64,000 nt of DNA from Argyresthia goedartella (taxonomy: Eukaryota; Arthropoda; Insecta; Lepidoptera; Argyresthiidae): positions 8,246,001-8,310,000 of the forward strand of contig OX463829.1 in the NCBI GenBank assembly GCA_949825045.1. Direction: 5' to 3'. Positions 32,930-43,882 of the stretch are shown one piece after another (the first letter of the stretch is position 1; every line of letters starts with the position of its first letter). Below the pieces are notes generated by a model, which was not told the origin of the DNA, ran no database searches, and worked only from the letters and a program-made list of their open reading frames with translations. The position numbers and the translations under genes were made by a program.

Positions 32930-33389
32930 TTACAATAGATATTTACATATACTTAGCAAACGTAATTTTGTGCCTCTTCTCTACATAAGACAAGCAGGGC
33001 GTAAAAACTCCCAAAGATTGATTTTTAGATCTCTTTTAAAAATTGGTTGTGCTTAACTAATATAAATATTATAAATTTCATTATTATGATTAATAAGTAA
33101 TAATAAATAATTACAAAATCTGTGTGTTAACAACAAGGTCTGTGTTAAGCTAGATTAACATTTGAATATTGTAATATCCCTTTATCCAAAAAGTCGCTTT
33201 AACCTGCTTTTGAAATTGCTCAAATGGCAATTTCAAAATCTCCAGAGGTACTATTGTAGTAGAGAATGCACTCACCCTTGAAATAATTGCTAACCTTCGC
33301 GAGTCTATACCGGGGCGCAAAACTAGTCTGTGATTATTTCTTAGGTAAACATTACAGCTATTGCTAAATTTGGAAAATGTTGTAAGGTT
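32930..33389 (-). mobile_element. LINE-A 3' end, inverted copy
   Basis: Reverse-complement of the LINE-A 3' region. It has the TAGATATTTACATATACTTA end, the AACAAGGTCTGTGTTAAGCT block, the FEQFKK-encoding GCAATTTCAAAATCTCCAGAG block and the TTGGAAAATGTTGTAAGGTT end. No intact frame. Confidence 0.8.
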
Positions 33390-33707
33390 GTAACATGAAT
33401 TTTTGTTGCCTAGCTCAGTGGTGGGTCGTGTAAAATACTCGGTTTGGCAGAGTGTTAAACCAGGTCCTCTTGAGCGCTAGTTTCCCTCTACATAAGAGGG
33501 AATACAAAATTTATACAGTGTGAACCTGATCCCACATACTATACGAGATTAGATTAGACTGAAGAGGGATTTAATGCAAAGCCGGTCTTGGTACGAGCTA
33601 ATACAGACAAGTTTATTTAATCAAAATTTTATATTCGAAACTATTAAATAAATATTAGGTCCTTACATATGAAATTGGCGTTTTGCATGGGAGGGACATA
33701 AAGTCGT

Positions 33708-34128
33708 TTTTTTTAGGGTTCCGTACCCGAAGGGTTTCAAACGGGACCCTATTACTAAGACTTCGCTGTCCGTCCCTCCGTCCGTCCGTCCGTCTGTCAC
33801 CAGGCTGTATCTCAAGAACCTAGCTAGCTAGAGAGTTGAAATTTTCACAGATTATGTATTTCTGTTGCCGCTATAACAACAAATACTAAAAAACAGGATA
33901 AAAGAAATATTTAAGGGGGCTCCCATACAACAATTCTTTCAATACCACATACAAACTTATGGATGCACCTGGTTACGTACATGGAGTGTGAAAGTAACCG
34001 CACCAATAACTTTGTAAACAATATTTTGCTGTGTAAAATCCAAACTATTCACTCCACACCATCGCTTCCATTGAACGGTGGTACGGAACCCTCCGTGCGC
34101 GATTTAGACTCGCACTTGACCGGTTTTT
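33708..34128 (+). mobile_element. GGGTTCCGTACC-element nested in the mariner
   Basis: Starts TTTTTAGGGTTCCGTACCCG, has CCGTCCGTCCGTCCGTCTGT and GGGGGCTCCCATACAAC inside, and ends GGTACGGAACCCTCCGTGCG followed by CTCGCACTTGACCGGTTTTT. The ends GGGTTCCGTACC / GGTACGGAACCC are inverted. An inverted near-complete copy is at 60025-60475. No coding content. Confidence 0.8.
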
Positions 34129-34145
34129 AAATATGATATATTTAT

Positions 34146-35168
34146 TTAATCATCAAAGTATGTACCATTGCTATCTATTCACTTTTGCCATCTCATAGGT
34201 AGTTCTTCGATCCCTTTACTAAAAAAAACATTCGGACGGGAATCAATAAAATCTTTGAAGGCGGTTTGGACTGCCCCATCGGAGTTGAATTTTTTCTCTT
34301 TCAAGAAGTTATCCAAATTTCGAAAAAAATGGTAATCTGTTGGAGCAAGGTCCGGAGAGTACGGTGGATGTCTTAGACATTCCAATTGAAGCTCCTCTAA
34401 TATGGTAGCCGTCTGTTGTGCAGTGTGTGGTCTAGCGTTATCATGAAGCAGCAGTGGCCTAGAGAGATTGACCAGCCTCGGTTGTTTAGCAGCTAGCTTT
34501 TCCATCATGATTTGCAGTTGCTGACAATGGACCTCTGCCGTAATCGTCTGGCCAGATTAAAGAAAGCTGTAGTGAACGACACCAGCACTAGTCCACCAAA
34601 CGCTCACAAGTAACTTTTTTGGAGTTAATTTTCGCTTGGGGCATGATTTGGTTGGTTCGGCAGGGTTCAGCCATTGCGATGAGCGCTTCCGATTATCGTA
34701 CAGGATCCACTTTTCATCACAGGTAATGATTCGATTTAAAATCCTTTCATTATTGTGCCGGGTGAGTAATGCAACGCAGCAGTCAACGCGCGTTTGTCGA
34801 TTTGCTTCACTCAGTTCACGAGGTACCCACCTTTCAAGCTTTTACACCTTCCAAATTTGCTTCAAGTGGATTAAAACAGTTTAATCACTAACACCGCAGC
34901 CTTCAGCTAACTCGGACGTGGTTTGCGATGGATCCGCTTCCACAATAGCCTTCAATTCTTCATTATCAACTTTGGTCTCCGGCCGTCCACGGGGCTTGTT
35001 CTGCAGGTCAAAATTTCCAGAACGAAAACGTTGGAACCAAAAACGCACTGTGTTTTCTATTGCGGCACCGTCGCCATACATATCATTAATCCTACGAGCC
35101 GTTTCTGCAGCACTGGTGCCACGGTAGAACTCATACTCGTAAATAACGCGATATTTCAAGTTTTCCAT
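34146..35168 (-). pseudogene. mariner transposase, four nonsense codons
   Basis: A single 341-codon frame from ATG (35166-35168) to TAA (34146-34148), the usual family length. N-terminal helix-turn-helix region: GTSAAETARRINDMYGDG and NTVRFWFQRFRSGNFDLQNK. The catalytic D,D34D triad is visible as CDEKW, HDNARPH and SPDLAPTDY, with WVPRELSE between. In-frame stops at codons 96 (TAA), 109 (TAA), 204 (TAA) and 330 (TGA) and no frameshift. Inactive, but only lightly decayed. Confidence 0.93.
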
Positions 35169-35359
35169 TTTGTAAACTGAGTGACGCAAGAAAAAAAACA
35201 ATTGAGGAAAAAACAAATAAATCATAATTTTAGAAACACAAATACATGAGTAAATAGCTGTATAAATTTGAATTTGGAATTCTTAACCATAGAGGAGATA
35301 TTTGAGATCAAAGTGGTCAGTACGGCGAAACGCCAATTTCATATGTAAGGACCTAATAT

Positions 35360-35889
35360 TATATTACATAGAAGTTCTCCTTTAGAATTGGTAGTTTAGC
35401 TTTATCCTTGACAATTAAGAACGAATTAATGCTCTGGACTTATCTGATCCATTCATGGTAGTTGGTGCCAATCCGGAAAAATACATGTGTAAAGTTACCT
35501 TCTGAGTATGGAGTGGAGTATTATTTGTGGTGTAAGTAAGTAGGGAGTATCCGGCATCCCTGGGACTGCACTGCTGAATGGCAGTGGCAGACGTCAGACG
35601 AGGAAACGCAGGACCATAGCCCTCTCGGAGCCGCCTTGGGAACAGGAAGGTAAGTCGCACACGAGGAGGGGTACCAGTCCTAAACCCTATAGACTAGCCA
35701 CGAGGATCACAACTCCTACTAAACCGAAGGACCCTGCAATATGAGACATTTTGTTTAGGAACTAAACTAGTCTTCGAATGCACATTTTCCAGGTAAATAT
35801 TATTAAAAAGTTTCACATACCATTGAATGGGATTAGAAAATGAGAAATTCCAGTCTTCTACCCACTGCCGCTGGGACACGCCCTGGACG
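35360..35889. other. non-coding, nothing recognised
   Basis: No TE signature beyond the mariner flank. Short minus-strand frames (35415-35660, 35694-35879) match nothing I know. Confidence 0.35.
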
Positions 35890-36280
35890 ATATGTGATTC
35901 ACAACTGGCTTCTGAAATTATGTTATTTTATAAGTTTCAACTTTGAACCTATTCAAGGTTAAAGACAATACACCATTAAAATTATCAAAATTTTCTTTTT
36001 GCCTTTTAATTTTGAAGTCTAGTATCATGCTTGAAAGCCAACTTTAAAAAATTGCAACTGTGAACCAATTCAAGGTTAAAGACAATTACACCATTAACAT
36101 TATCAAAATGTTCTTTTTGTCTTTTAATTTTGAAGACTAGTATCATCAGCAAACAACACTAAGTCAGTCACTTTCTACCACCATGAATGTGTACCAGGAA
36201 TAAGAAGGAGCCTAGTTTGGAACCATGTAGAACGCCAATTTTTACAACCGATCCATCAGATTTAACGCCGTTGACCTCTG
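35890..36280 (-). pseudogene. LINE-A-like RT relic with direct duplication
   Basis: On the minus strand GSKLGSFLFLV and, in another frame, LFADDTS (about 36125-36150) mark a LINE-A-type RT core. Downstream a block of about 95 bp beginning TTCAAGGTTAAAGACAAT is present twice (35950-36025 and 36070-36150), each copy ending near GAAGNCTAGTATCAT. Confidence 0.6.
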
Positions 36281-36995
36281 CCTTTTGAATTCTATTGCTT
36301 AAGTTTCTATTATCTGCTATAACGTAGCCTAGTTTAGGTAAATATACAATATTAAAATATTTTGTACTAACTTAAGACCTAGGTTAAGATTTATAATTTA
36401 TTTATGTCTGGAAATAAATTATTTGAGTTGATTATATTGCTATGGACGCAGATACCTCCAACTGCACGCAAATTGGAACTATTTAAGTGAATAAATGTTT
36501 TATTATTATTATTATTATTATTACTTAAAAGTACAAAGCAGAAAATTTAAAGCTTTATATAAATATTTGAAATAAGCATTACGCTCCGATCACCAAAAAA
36601 ACAGCCGAGCAAGCAAGTTGGGCTCGCGCACAGAGGGTTCTGCACAAATTGCATTTTTTGTGATGGAACTACAAATTTACGTTTCTAGGTTCCCTTGCGA
36701 GTATCAAGCAAATTCAGCAAAATTATGACATAAATGGCGGTGCCTTTTGATTTCGTTAAACTATAAGTTTAGTTTAGTTGACTTACCTCTGATTTCTGAA
36801 TTGATAATTTCACTAATCAAATAGGTACTTAAGTATCGATCTGTCTCTGCAGATATCACAAAAAAGAACGTGACAGAACGATTCTTGAGTATTAACTTAG
36901 AGAATTACTCGATTCAGAAATTGGCGCTCTAGGTATAGACTGGAGTAATCGATATTAATTTCAACTATATACCTCCACGCGTTCTTGAGAAAAAG
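36281..36995. other. non-coding, ATT microsatellite
   Basis: An (ATT)n tract at 36500-36525 follows AATAAATG, probably the tail of a lost retroelement. Nothing else was recognised. Confidence 0.4.
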
Positions 36996-36999
36996 GGTA

Positions 37000-37107
37000 T
37001 TGACAGACGGACAGACAGAAAGACAGGCAGACAGACAGACAGATGGAGAACGAAGTGATCCTATGAGGGTTCCTTTTTTCCTTTTAAGGTACGGAACCCT
37101 AAAAATA
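37000..37107 (-). repeat. GGGTTCCGTACC-element, truncated inverted copy
   Basis: ACAGACGGACAGACAG tract, then GTGATCCTATGAGGGTTCC and AAGGTACGGAACCCTAAAAA: the reverse complement of one end of the element at 33708-34128. Confidence 0.65.
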
Positions 37108-37179
37108 ACGGTTCTAAACCCAACAGAATCACAGACTACATGTTTAGTCCGCTTAGTCCCAGCTAGCAATTAATTTAAA

Positions 37180-37310
37180 GGTCTTCTCTACTACAACAGT
37201 ATACCTATGGATATTTTGGAATTGCCATTTAAGCAATTTAAAGACCATGTAAGCCACTTTATCTAAAAACGGATTGGTATTACAATATTCACGATAAGGT
37301 ACACAAATAA
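37180..37310 (+). mobile_element. LINE-A 3' coding end fragment
   Basis: Contains ATTTTGGAATTGCCATTTAA and GCAATTTAAAGACCATGTAA, matching the LPFEQFKKHV-coding end of LINE-A at 28880-28930. Confidence 0.6.
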
Positions 37311-37976
37311 CAAAAGACTCAACACAGAACTACAGAACTAGTCTAATAAATTTAACTTAAATTAATAATTTCCTATGACGCATTGTTTTCGAGATGTGAG
37401 CAAATAAACAAAAACGGGACTATCTTTTTGAACTCCGCCCTCAGGGATTAGTTTTGGTATGTTTGTCTCCAAGTTCCGAAATCAAACTTTCTGCTTTCGA
37501 CTTTTCCATCCACAATCCTTCGGTCCCTAAACTACAAAGTTCAAACGTTCGTCGTTATAGTTGCTGAGGCTGACTGTACAAACCGTCCTTTGGATCAATA
37601 CAAACAAGACCCTATCACCTTATTCAAGTAGCAAAACACCCAGCACCAACTTTAAATAATTTCAAGCCTTCAAAGTTGAAATGCTTTCTAATATGCATAA
37701 GTAACACCGTTTTGCCCCGCCTTAAAAACAGGGTAGTGAAAAGCGAAAGGAAATTTTAACCTTGGCTGAGTTAAGTACGATACGGTTTTTCTATCGGCTA
37801 AAAACGATCTAAACACCTACCTTTAAAAAAGACTGGCATTAAACTAAGTGTTTGTTGAATCTGTAGTCATATTGGAAGGTGATATAACCAACATTACTAT
37901 TCTGATTCAATATCGCGTACCTAAAAAGCGGTCGGAGAAAATCTCTTGGGAGGTATTTTCATAATCAAATTTAATT

Positions 37977-38215
37977 CAAAAGTCAAAATCAACATTTCCT
38001 TTTTGCTGTAGATATTCACATATACTTAGCCGATGTATTTTTTTTCCTATTCTCTACATTGGGCTACTTTGGGAGCAGGAGGGCGAAAAACATAATAAGT
38101 TAATAACAGATTGATTTCTGGATCTCTTTTAAGCTTCTTTTTTTTCAACTAGTACAAATATTAAGTATTATAAATAATATTCAGGAATTAAATAATAATA
38201 TGAACGAATAAACAG
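37977..38215 (-). mobile_element. LINE-A 3' UTR, inverted copy
   Basis: AAAAGTCAAAATCAACATTT, TGTAGATATTCACATATACT, then TCTCTACATTGG and TTGATTTCTGGATCTCTTTT: the reverse complement of the LINE-A 3' UTR. Confidence 0.7.
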
Positions 38216-38336
38216 AATAAAGATAAAGTTCCTCCCTTCATATCAGTTTCTATTGTTGTTCAGAATGATGTCTCTACCGGCATATCTATACACTACTGTC
38301 ATACCGTTGTATAAATAATAAGTAGGGCAATATAAA

Positions 38337-38616
38337 CATTTTACATACCAATAAAACAATTATTATGTGCTGAAAGAAAACACAACATCGCTTGAGAAGA
38401 AGCAGTGTATACTCACCCTTATTTGATAGTGGGAAAACCTTAAACTAAAGATCCCTTTTTCTCATCTTCTATTGTCCGTGACCTGTCATCGCAAGGCGCG
38501 CACCGGGCTGTCAATGTCATTGTGTGTGTCATCATCAATATGCACGAGGAAGACCTTCTTGCGATGCTGTGTTTTCTTTCAGCACATAATAACAGTTTTA
38601 TTGGTATGTAAAACGT
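38337..38616. repeat. palindromic block, left flank of DIRS-like relic
   Basis: The ends TTTTACATACCAATAAAACA and TTATTGGTATGTAAAACG are inverted, continuing through TTATGTGCTGAAAGAAAACA. The inner part (GCTTGAGAAGAAGCAGTGTA to GACCTGTCATCGCAAGGCGC) recurs in inverted orientation at 42665-42832, beyond the DIRS-like and LINE sequences. Confidence 0.65.
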
Positions 38617-38959
38617 TTATATTATGTGTCCTTCGCTTGTGAAGACGTGTTTGTTTTCTGCTGATGACTATAATAGAGCATACGCAATGTTGAAATGAAT
38701 GGTTGAGGAATGAGAAGTTACATACCGTTAGGTAAAGATGTGAGCTATTACTGAGCCACATATTCAGGTTTCGGTGGTTTAGGGTTAATAGATATTAATC
38801 TCTCTATTTTCTCTATTTTTACAAAAACCTATCCGTCTCCTTATGGCTGGCTGTTAAGTTAGAAGAGTGGATTGGCGCCAACTCTGCTTCAAGAATTCCT
38901 TCTCTGCCTGGGACCATGTAGCTTCTCTCCTCACTCCCAATTTTACTAAATGTTAAGGT

Positions 38960-41250
38960 GGGAATCCCGTTGTTAAGTCCACTAAGATGACACTAACACA
39001 TGTCGTAGGTTGGATATTTTTATGGGTTCGTCTAGTGCACGAGCCTGAAGATCCCCTCTCCAAAAAGGCTGATCCTAATCTGGAGCTACCAACAGGTAGG
39101 TTCCCTTCGACCTGTTACGATGTATGAGCATTCTTGGTATTAAATTCGATGGGGCAAATAACCCGCCCAGGTGGTATTTCCAATCTTGTGAGAAGGTATC
39201 TCTGAATTTGGCAGAGCAGTCGCGAGAATCTAGACTTGCGTATTCGGGTACATTAGCCGATCTTTTTGACGCAAATAGATCTATATCTGGCTCTCCCCAG
39301 TGTTTCAACACCTCCGAGGTTGCTTGGGGTAATAGGTGCTATTCCGGTACTGGGCGTCTCCGGGACAATTGGATTGCGGTGGCATTGCATCGGCCTGGAA
39401 GGAATTGGGCGTACTGCCGCCTGCTGCGTACATGGGAGTCTTTGAGACTTTCTGCATGGTTCTTGAGAGCAGAAAGCACTGCAAACAGTTCTTTTTTGTT
39501 GCAATGCCAAGTTCTTTGGTAAGGATCCAAGATCCGGACATGGTCACCCCGTTCAATACTGCACCCCAACCCATGTCTGAGGCATCCGTGGTAAGAAAAT
39601 GGGATACCTTTGGCAAATTAATTTGAGTTTTCATGGTTAGGGCTCCGCGCCATCACTCCAAGTCTGTCGCTACCCACCGTGGGAGTGTTAAACTTGCTCT
39701 TGGCCGGCTTTAGGGGAACTGTCTGAGAAAGATTTGAAAATATCGGCAGTGAAGTCGCCCTCTTGGGATCACTAGGCATGAAAAGTTGAGCTGTCCTAGC
39801 ATACATTGTACCTGACGAAGATTTCAAGTGTTCTTGTTTAGTATCTTTGCTAGGGCCCTGGAGATTGTTATCAATTTCTGGGGTGGAAGAGCCATCACGT
39901 TTCTGTCTGGGTCCCAATTTATTCCCAGAAAATCCAGTGACCTCACTAGGGCTAGGATGGATTTTTTGTAATTGACCTGCCAACCTAGAGATCACAAGAG
40001 CTCCACAGCTTCCGCAGCCTGTGATGCTAACTTGGTAGGGTCTTGGCGGGCCCGAATAAAGTCGTCGAGATAGACTAAGATCCCGTGCCTTTCTTGAGAA
40101 GGATCGCCGCAATCCAGCATGTCACTGGAGAAAACAGTCTTGGGGTCGATATTAGACCGAATGGAAGGAAGGTTATATGGAGCATCTCTTGATTGTAGAA
40201 CAGTCTCAGAAATAATCTCAGAGAGATTTGACTTATAATGTGGAAATGTTTTACCTGAACAATCCTGTTCAACTCCCTCAGATCGAATATGGATATTATG
40301 CCACCATCGATTTTCTTTGCTAGAAACATTGGAGAGAAGAAACCGGGGGTCAAGAAAGTTGATTTCTCTACAATTCCAAGTCTTTTAATTCTTGAATCTG
40401 TGACGTCATCTAGATAGAGGTTTTTATCATATACTTTTGAAAAATTGCTGGTAAGGGGTAGATCAGGGGAGGTCTTTGTATAAATGGTATCCTGATATTG
40501 CTTTGAGTATGAAGGGTATTGCTCTGTGCTGTTTCCATCTCTCCATATAATATTGTAGCTGCCCTCCCGTTTTTTCAACCTTCTCCCTCCTAATTTCCAT
40601 ACACTCTGTTCTTTTCCCACATACTATTTGTAGTAAATCATAATTGTAAATAATTTTAATCATAATTTTTAAAGAACCGTTAAATATTTTAATCATAATT
40701 TTTAAAGAACCGTGAGCCCTTTCCGACTGCTGCCTAAATTTTTCCTAGTAGAATTGGTGGTTTCAGGTCCTCCGGAGACTTCAAAGCCCAGTCCACTACT
40801 GACTGTATACCCTCATGAAGGAGTTCGTTGCTTTTTAATAGGGCGTTTGAAAGTGCAGCCATAACATTTTCTGTACCTCCGAGGTGATCTTTTGATTTAT
40901 TGAGCTGGCCCAATTAATCATTTATTTTTAATTCAGTAAACCCTGGAGTGGCAAAGCCTTTCGCTTTAGAATATCTAATACTATTCCAAGTCGGTAGGCC
41001 AAAATTTTGTAAAGGAAGGAAGGCCAGCCCTTGATCAATTTCAAATCAAGTGTTGCTTGGCCTAGATCCAAAACGTTATTGCTAACTTGCGGCGGAACTA
41101 AAAAGGCTTCACTACACTTTTGTATAGGTATAGTTATATTTTGACTTTTAAGTTGCGAGCCGCCGAGACCGCACCTGTATAGGTTAGATTGGAAGCCTAC
41201 CTGTTTCATGAGTGCCTCTAAACGTGGGTTCTCCTTTTTGTTAGCTCTCT
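38960..41250 (-). pseudogene. DIRS-like retroelement relic (gag end, RT, RNase H)
   Basis: Minus-strand remains in order. A gag-like tail (40740-41250; QVGFQSNLYRCG, LKLIKGWPSFLYKILAYR) is followed by RT with GFFSPMFLAKKIDGGIISIF and DLRELNRI (about 40300-40350) and VYLDDFIRARQDP (about 40040-40080). After these come RNase H LTTDASDMGWGAVL (39565-39605) and a distal domain GEPDIDLFASKRSANVPEYA, then LFAPSNLIPRMLIHRNRSKG and TYLLVAPDWR (39060-39300). YLDDF plus TTDASDMGWGA is typical of tyrosine-recombinase DIRS elements. Many stops; no recombinase domain was found downstream, so the 3' part is lost. Confidence 0.8.
40656..40713. repeat. 28-bp direct duplication
   Basis: ATTTTAATCATAATTTTTAA followed by AGAACCGT occurs twice in a row within the DIRS-like relic. 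Confidence 0.8.
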
Positions 41251-41254
41251 TGAT

Positions 41255-41854
41255 AGACGTGAATACCACATAGGTGGCAACGCATTGCAAAGAGTATTTT
41301 GATGAAAAGCTGACCTTCGACGAGCATAACGCACATATCACAAAAAAAGCCTGACAGATGCTTGGATTCTTGCTACGTGTTACGAAAAGCTTGAAGAAAC
41401 CTAGGTCCTTCCTCACCTTTTACGGCTCTCTTATGAAGCACAACTCGAAATAGTACAGAAGAAATTTGTTCGCAGTCTAAATTACCGTGTCAGGTCTCCT
41501 AAGAAGTCATATGCCAAACTTCTCACCCACTATAGACAGATGTCCCTCAAAGCTCGTCGCACTTTCGCGGACACTGTCGTTGTCAAGCGGATCTGCATGA
41601 GTGACTACAACTGCCCAGAGCTTGTCTACTTTATCAGATACCATATACCTCTGAGAGCTCCTCGTTACAAGCGGCTTTTTCACGTAAAAGCAGCTCGCAC
41701 CAATGCTGGCAAAAGGGCGCCAATACATCGCCTTTGTGCGGATCACGACAAAAACTTTGCAGAAGTTGACTTGTTTAGCTCATCTGTCAAGCGGTTCAAG
41801 CACACCATACGTTATCTGTTGTTCACTAAAGTCGAAAATAATAATACTGCTTAG
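41255..41854 (+). pseudogene. LINE C-terminal fragment
   Basis: Plus-strand frames FDEKLTFDEHNAHITKKA, then MLGFLLRVTKSLKKPRSFLT, then after a frame change QKKFVRSLN-like sequence. A 104-codon open frame (41540-41854) follows, with RRTFADTVVVKRICMSDYNC, APRYKRLFHVKAARTNAGKR and the end KRFKHTIRYLLFTKVENNN. This is the usual post-RT C-terminus of Jockey/CR1-type LINEs. 5'-truncated against the DIRS-like relic. Confidence 0.75.
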
Positions 41855-42440
41855 GTATAGTTTGGGATCAATGTGACGGTTAATTAATTTTCTACTGTGT
41901 ATAATATGAGTAATATTCACATAATATGTAGTTATCTACTTGTTTTTGGCTTATGTTTAAATGGTTACCAAACACGCATCTATTTTACTACTAATAAGTT
42001 TGAAATTACTCCCAGAATCGGTAAATGATCACCAAATTGTGTTTGATAAATGATCACCAAACTTCTTTTTATGTTTTGTGTACTTGAATGTATGTTTAAT
42101 CATTTTTTTCTGAAACTTTTGGTGATAATTTACCCATTTTGGTGAGAAAGAAAGAAAAAATATATATTTTGGTGGTCATTTAAATTTTTCTCCTTGTTTT
42201 TCACTGTGGGTGCGTTGCATTTTGCATGCAGATTCACGGTAGTCACGTGAGATGTAAAATTTTACTTTTTATTTTTGTATCATTTTTGGTTAGGCCAGAG
42301 ACTATTCATTCACAGAGTTTGTTGCTCCCTAAGAACTCACTTCTTCCACCACTTAACTCACAAGAGGGATATACCCTCAGGGATTTGTTAGATTTTAAGT
42401 AATTGTGTCCTGTTTTTAACCCTTAAATAAATAAATAAGG
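41855..42440 (+). mobile_element. LINE 3' UTR with TGGTGATCATTTA repeat inserted
   Basis: Ends AACCCTTAAATAAATAAATA, an A-rich LINE tail. 41950-42195 carries repeated GTAAATGATCACCAAA and TGGTGGTCATTTA motifs shared with 59090-59440, so a second repeat lies inside. Confidence 0.55.
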
Positions 42441-42664
42441 AGGGACGTTCGCTCTCCTCAGGTTGTGCGCTGTCGGATGACGAGCTGGAGGAATCCAATT
42501 CTGACCCATTTTTGTCTGCACCTCACTTTCGTTCATTGTTTAGCACCTAAGTTAAGCAATTTACGACACACTGCACTGTCTAAAAAAAATGTTTAAAACA
42601 AAACTTGGAACAAAAATCATTCAACAAGGTAAAAGTAAACAACAAGTAAAACACGCAATTACAT
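42441..42664. other. short spacer
   Basis: One frame reads SDDELEESNSDPFLSAPHF then RSLFST and stop (about 42474-42548). It looks protein-like and could be a fragment of a transposon protein N-terminus, but is too short to assign. Confidence 0.3.
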
Positions 42665-42832
42665 AGATAGCCCGGTGTGCGCCTTGCGGTGACAGGTCAT
42701 AGACAATAGCAGAGGAGAAAAAGGGAAGTATCTATGGTTTAAGGACTACTTCACACTATCAATATAGTGATAGTGTGAGTATGCACTGCTTCTTCTCAAG
42801 CGATGCTGTGTTTTCCGAAGGACACATAATAT
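42665..42832. repeat. inverted partner of the 38344-38525 block
   Basis: Contains GCCCGGTGTGCGCCTTGCGG, TGACAGGTCATAGACAATAG and CTTCTTCTCAAGCGATGCTG: the reverse complement order of 38380-38510. It also has a small CACTATCAATATAGTGATAG hairpin. Confidence 0.65.
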
Positions 42833-43082
42833 ATATCCTCTCAACGACCCAATCGTTTTTAAGGCATCGCGATTTTAAATCTCATAGCATTATAAAATGC
42901 AAATGCAATGGGGAAAATGTCTTGCCGGCAAAACATGGGTCGGTGTAAATATAATAATATATATATATAATATATAATATATATAATAAAGAAAGGTAGG
43001 CAGTTGCAGTTGAGACCGAATAATTGTGCAGATGCAAACATCTGAGGGGAAAATCATAAGAATCGTCCACTTTGTGACAATA

Positions 43083-43882
43083 CTTTGAAATTTGGTAAGG
43101 TATGGTCTTACGGTTTTAGGAAACCACCGCAAGTAACTCCTCCGCGAACTTTCTCTAGTGGCGTGGCCTGTTTGCTAAAAACCAACATGACCGCCATCAG
43201 AATGAATATTTTAATAGATTCTACACCGCTTCCCCTGCACCGCTCACGCGCGCCGTTTTCGTTTTATTTTACTTTTCAAAGGACTGATGGGCCTTCCTGT
43301 ATTAAACACAAAATCTTGAGTTTTGTAGGTTCACTTTTTATAGGTTCTAGGATGTGAGGAATCCATTTCTAAGATTATTATTTTAAAGAATAGCCGTTCT
43401 TCGATATTACAGAAATGAAAATGGGTCGAGTAGTAAGACAATTTTCAGCTTTTAGAGCCGAATTCAGCCAACTTCCAACCATTTTGCCTTATAATAAAAT
43501 CAGCAAAAAACAACAATTTAAGATACATCATAAATAAATTACTGGTATAACTAAAATAAGAACTAACAACAATTAAAATGCTGTATCTAACTGCATACTT
43601 GAGTATCTTATAATTGGCGTAGTGTATAACAATGTCCCTTGCATACAACCCTAAAAGCTGTAAGGTTTACCAAAATAAATAAATAAAGCTTTTTTACCCA
43701 ATCCTGAACCGGAGACGCTTCGCGCGGTTCATTCGCGCGGTCAAAAAATACCCACAGCTGGCAGCCATATTGGATTAATACATGATTTATAGCAAATAGG
43801 CCAGCAGAGGTCGCGTACAAGTTGTTTGCGGTGGGTCCCTAAAACCTTAAGACCATAAATAAGACCTTACCAAATTTTAAAG
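43083..43882. mobile_element. 800-bp element with about 100-bp TIRs
   Basis: Left end CTTTGAAATTTGGTAAGGTA; right end is the complement of CTTTAAAATTTGGTAAGGTC. The similarity continues through GGTTTTAGG, CCACCGCAA and CGCGA for about 100 bp per side. The internal 600 bp has no recognisable protein. Non-autonomous DNA element of unknown superfamily. Confidence 0.72.

Larger units (their letters stand above)
33655..35356 (-). mobile_element. mariner element with nested insertion
   Basis: Terminal inverted repeats begin TTAGGTCCTTACATATGAAA at 33655 and, inverted, end at 35356; they match for about 29 bp. TA flanks both ends (33653-33654, 35357-35358). Total length 1,702 bp; removing the nested element at 33708-34128 leaves about 1.28 kb, the normal mariner size. 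Confidence 0.92.

Noticed and set aside
40928..41416. 162-codon minus-strand frame as one protein
   Set aside because: Its first third is antisense to the plus-strand LINE fragment; only the rest fits the DIRS-like relic. It is a chimera of two elements.
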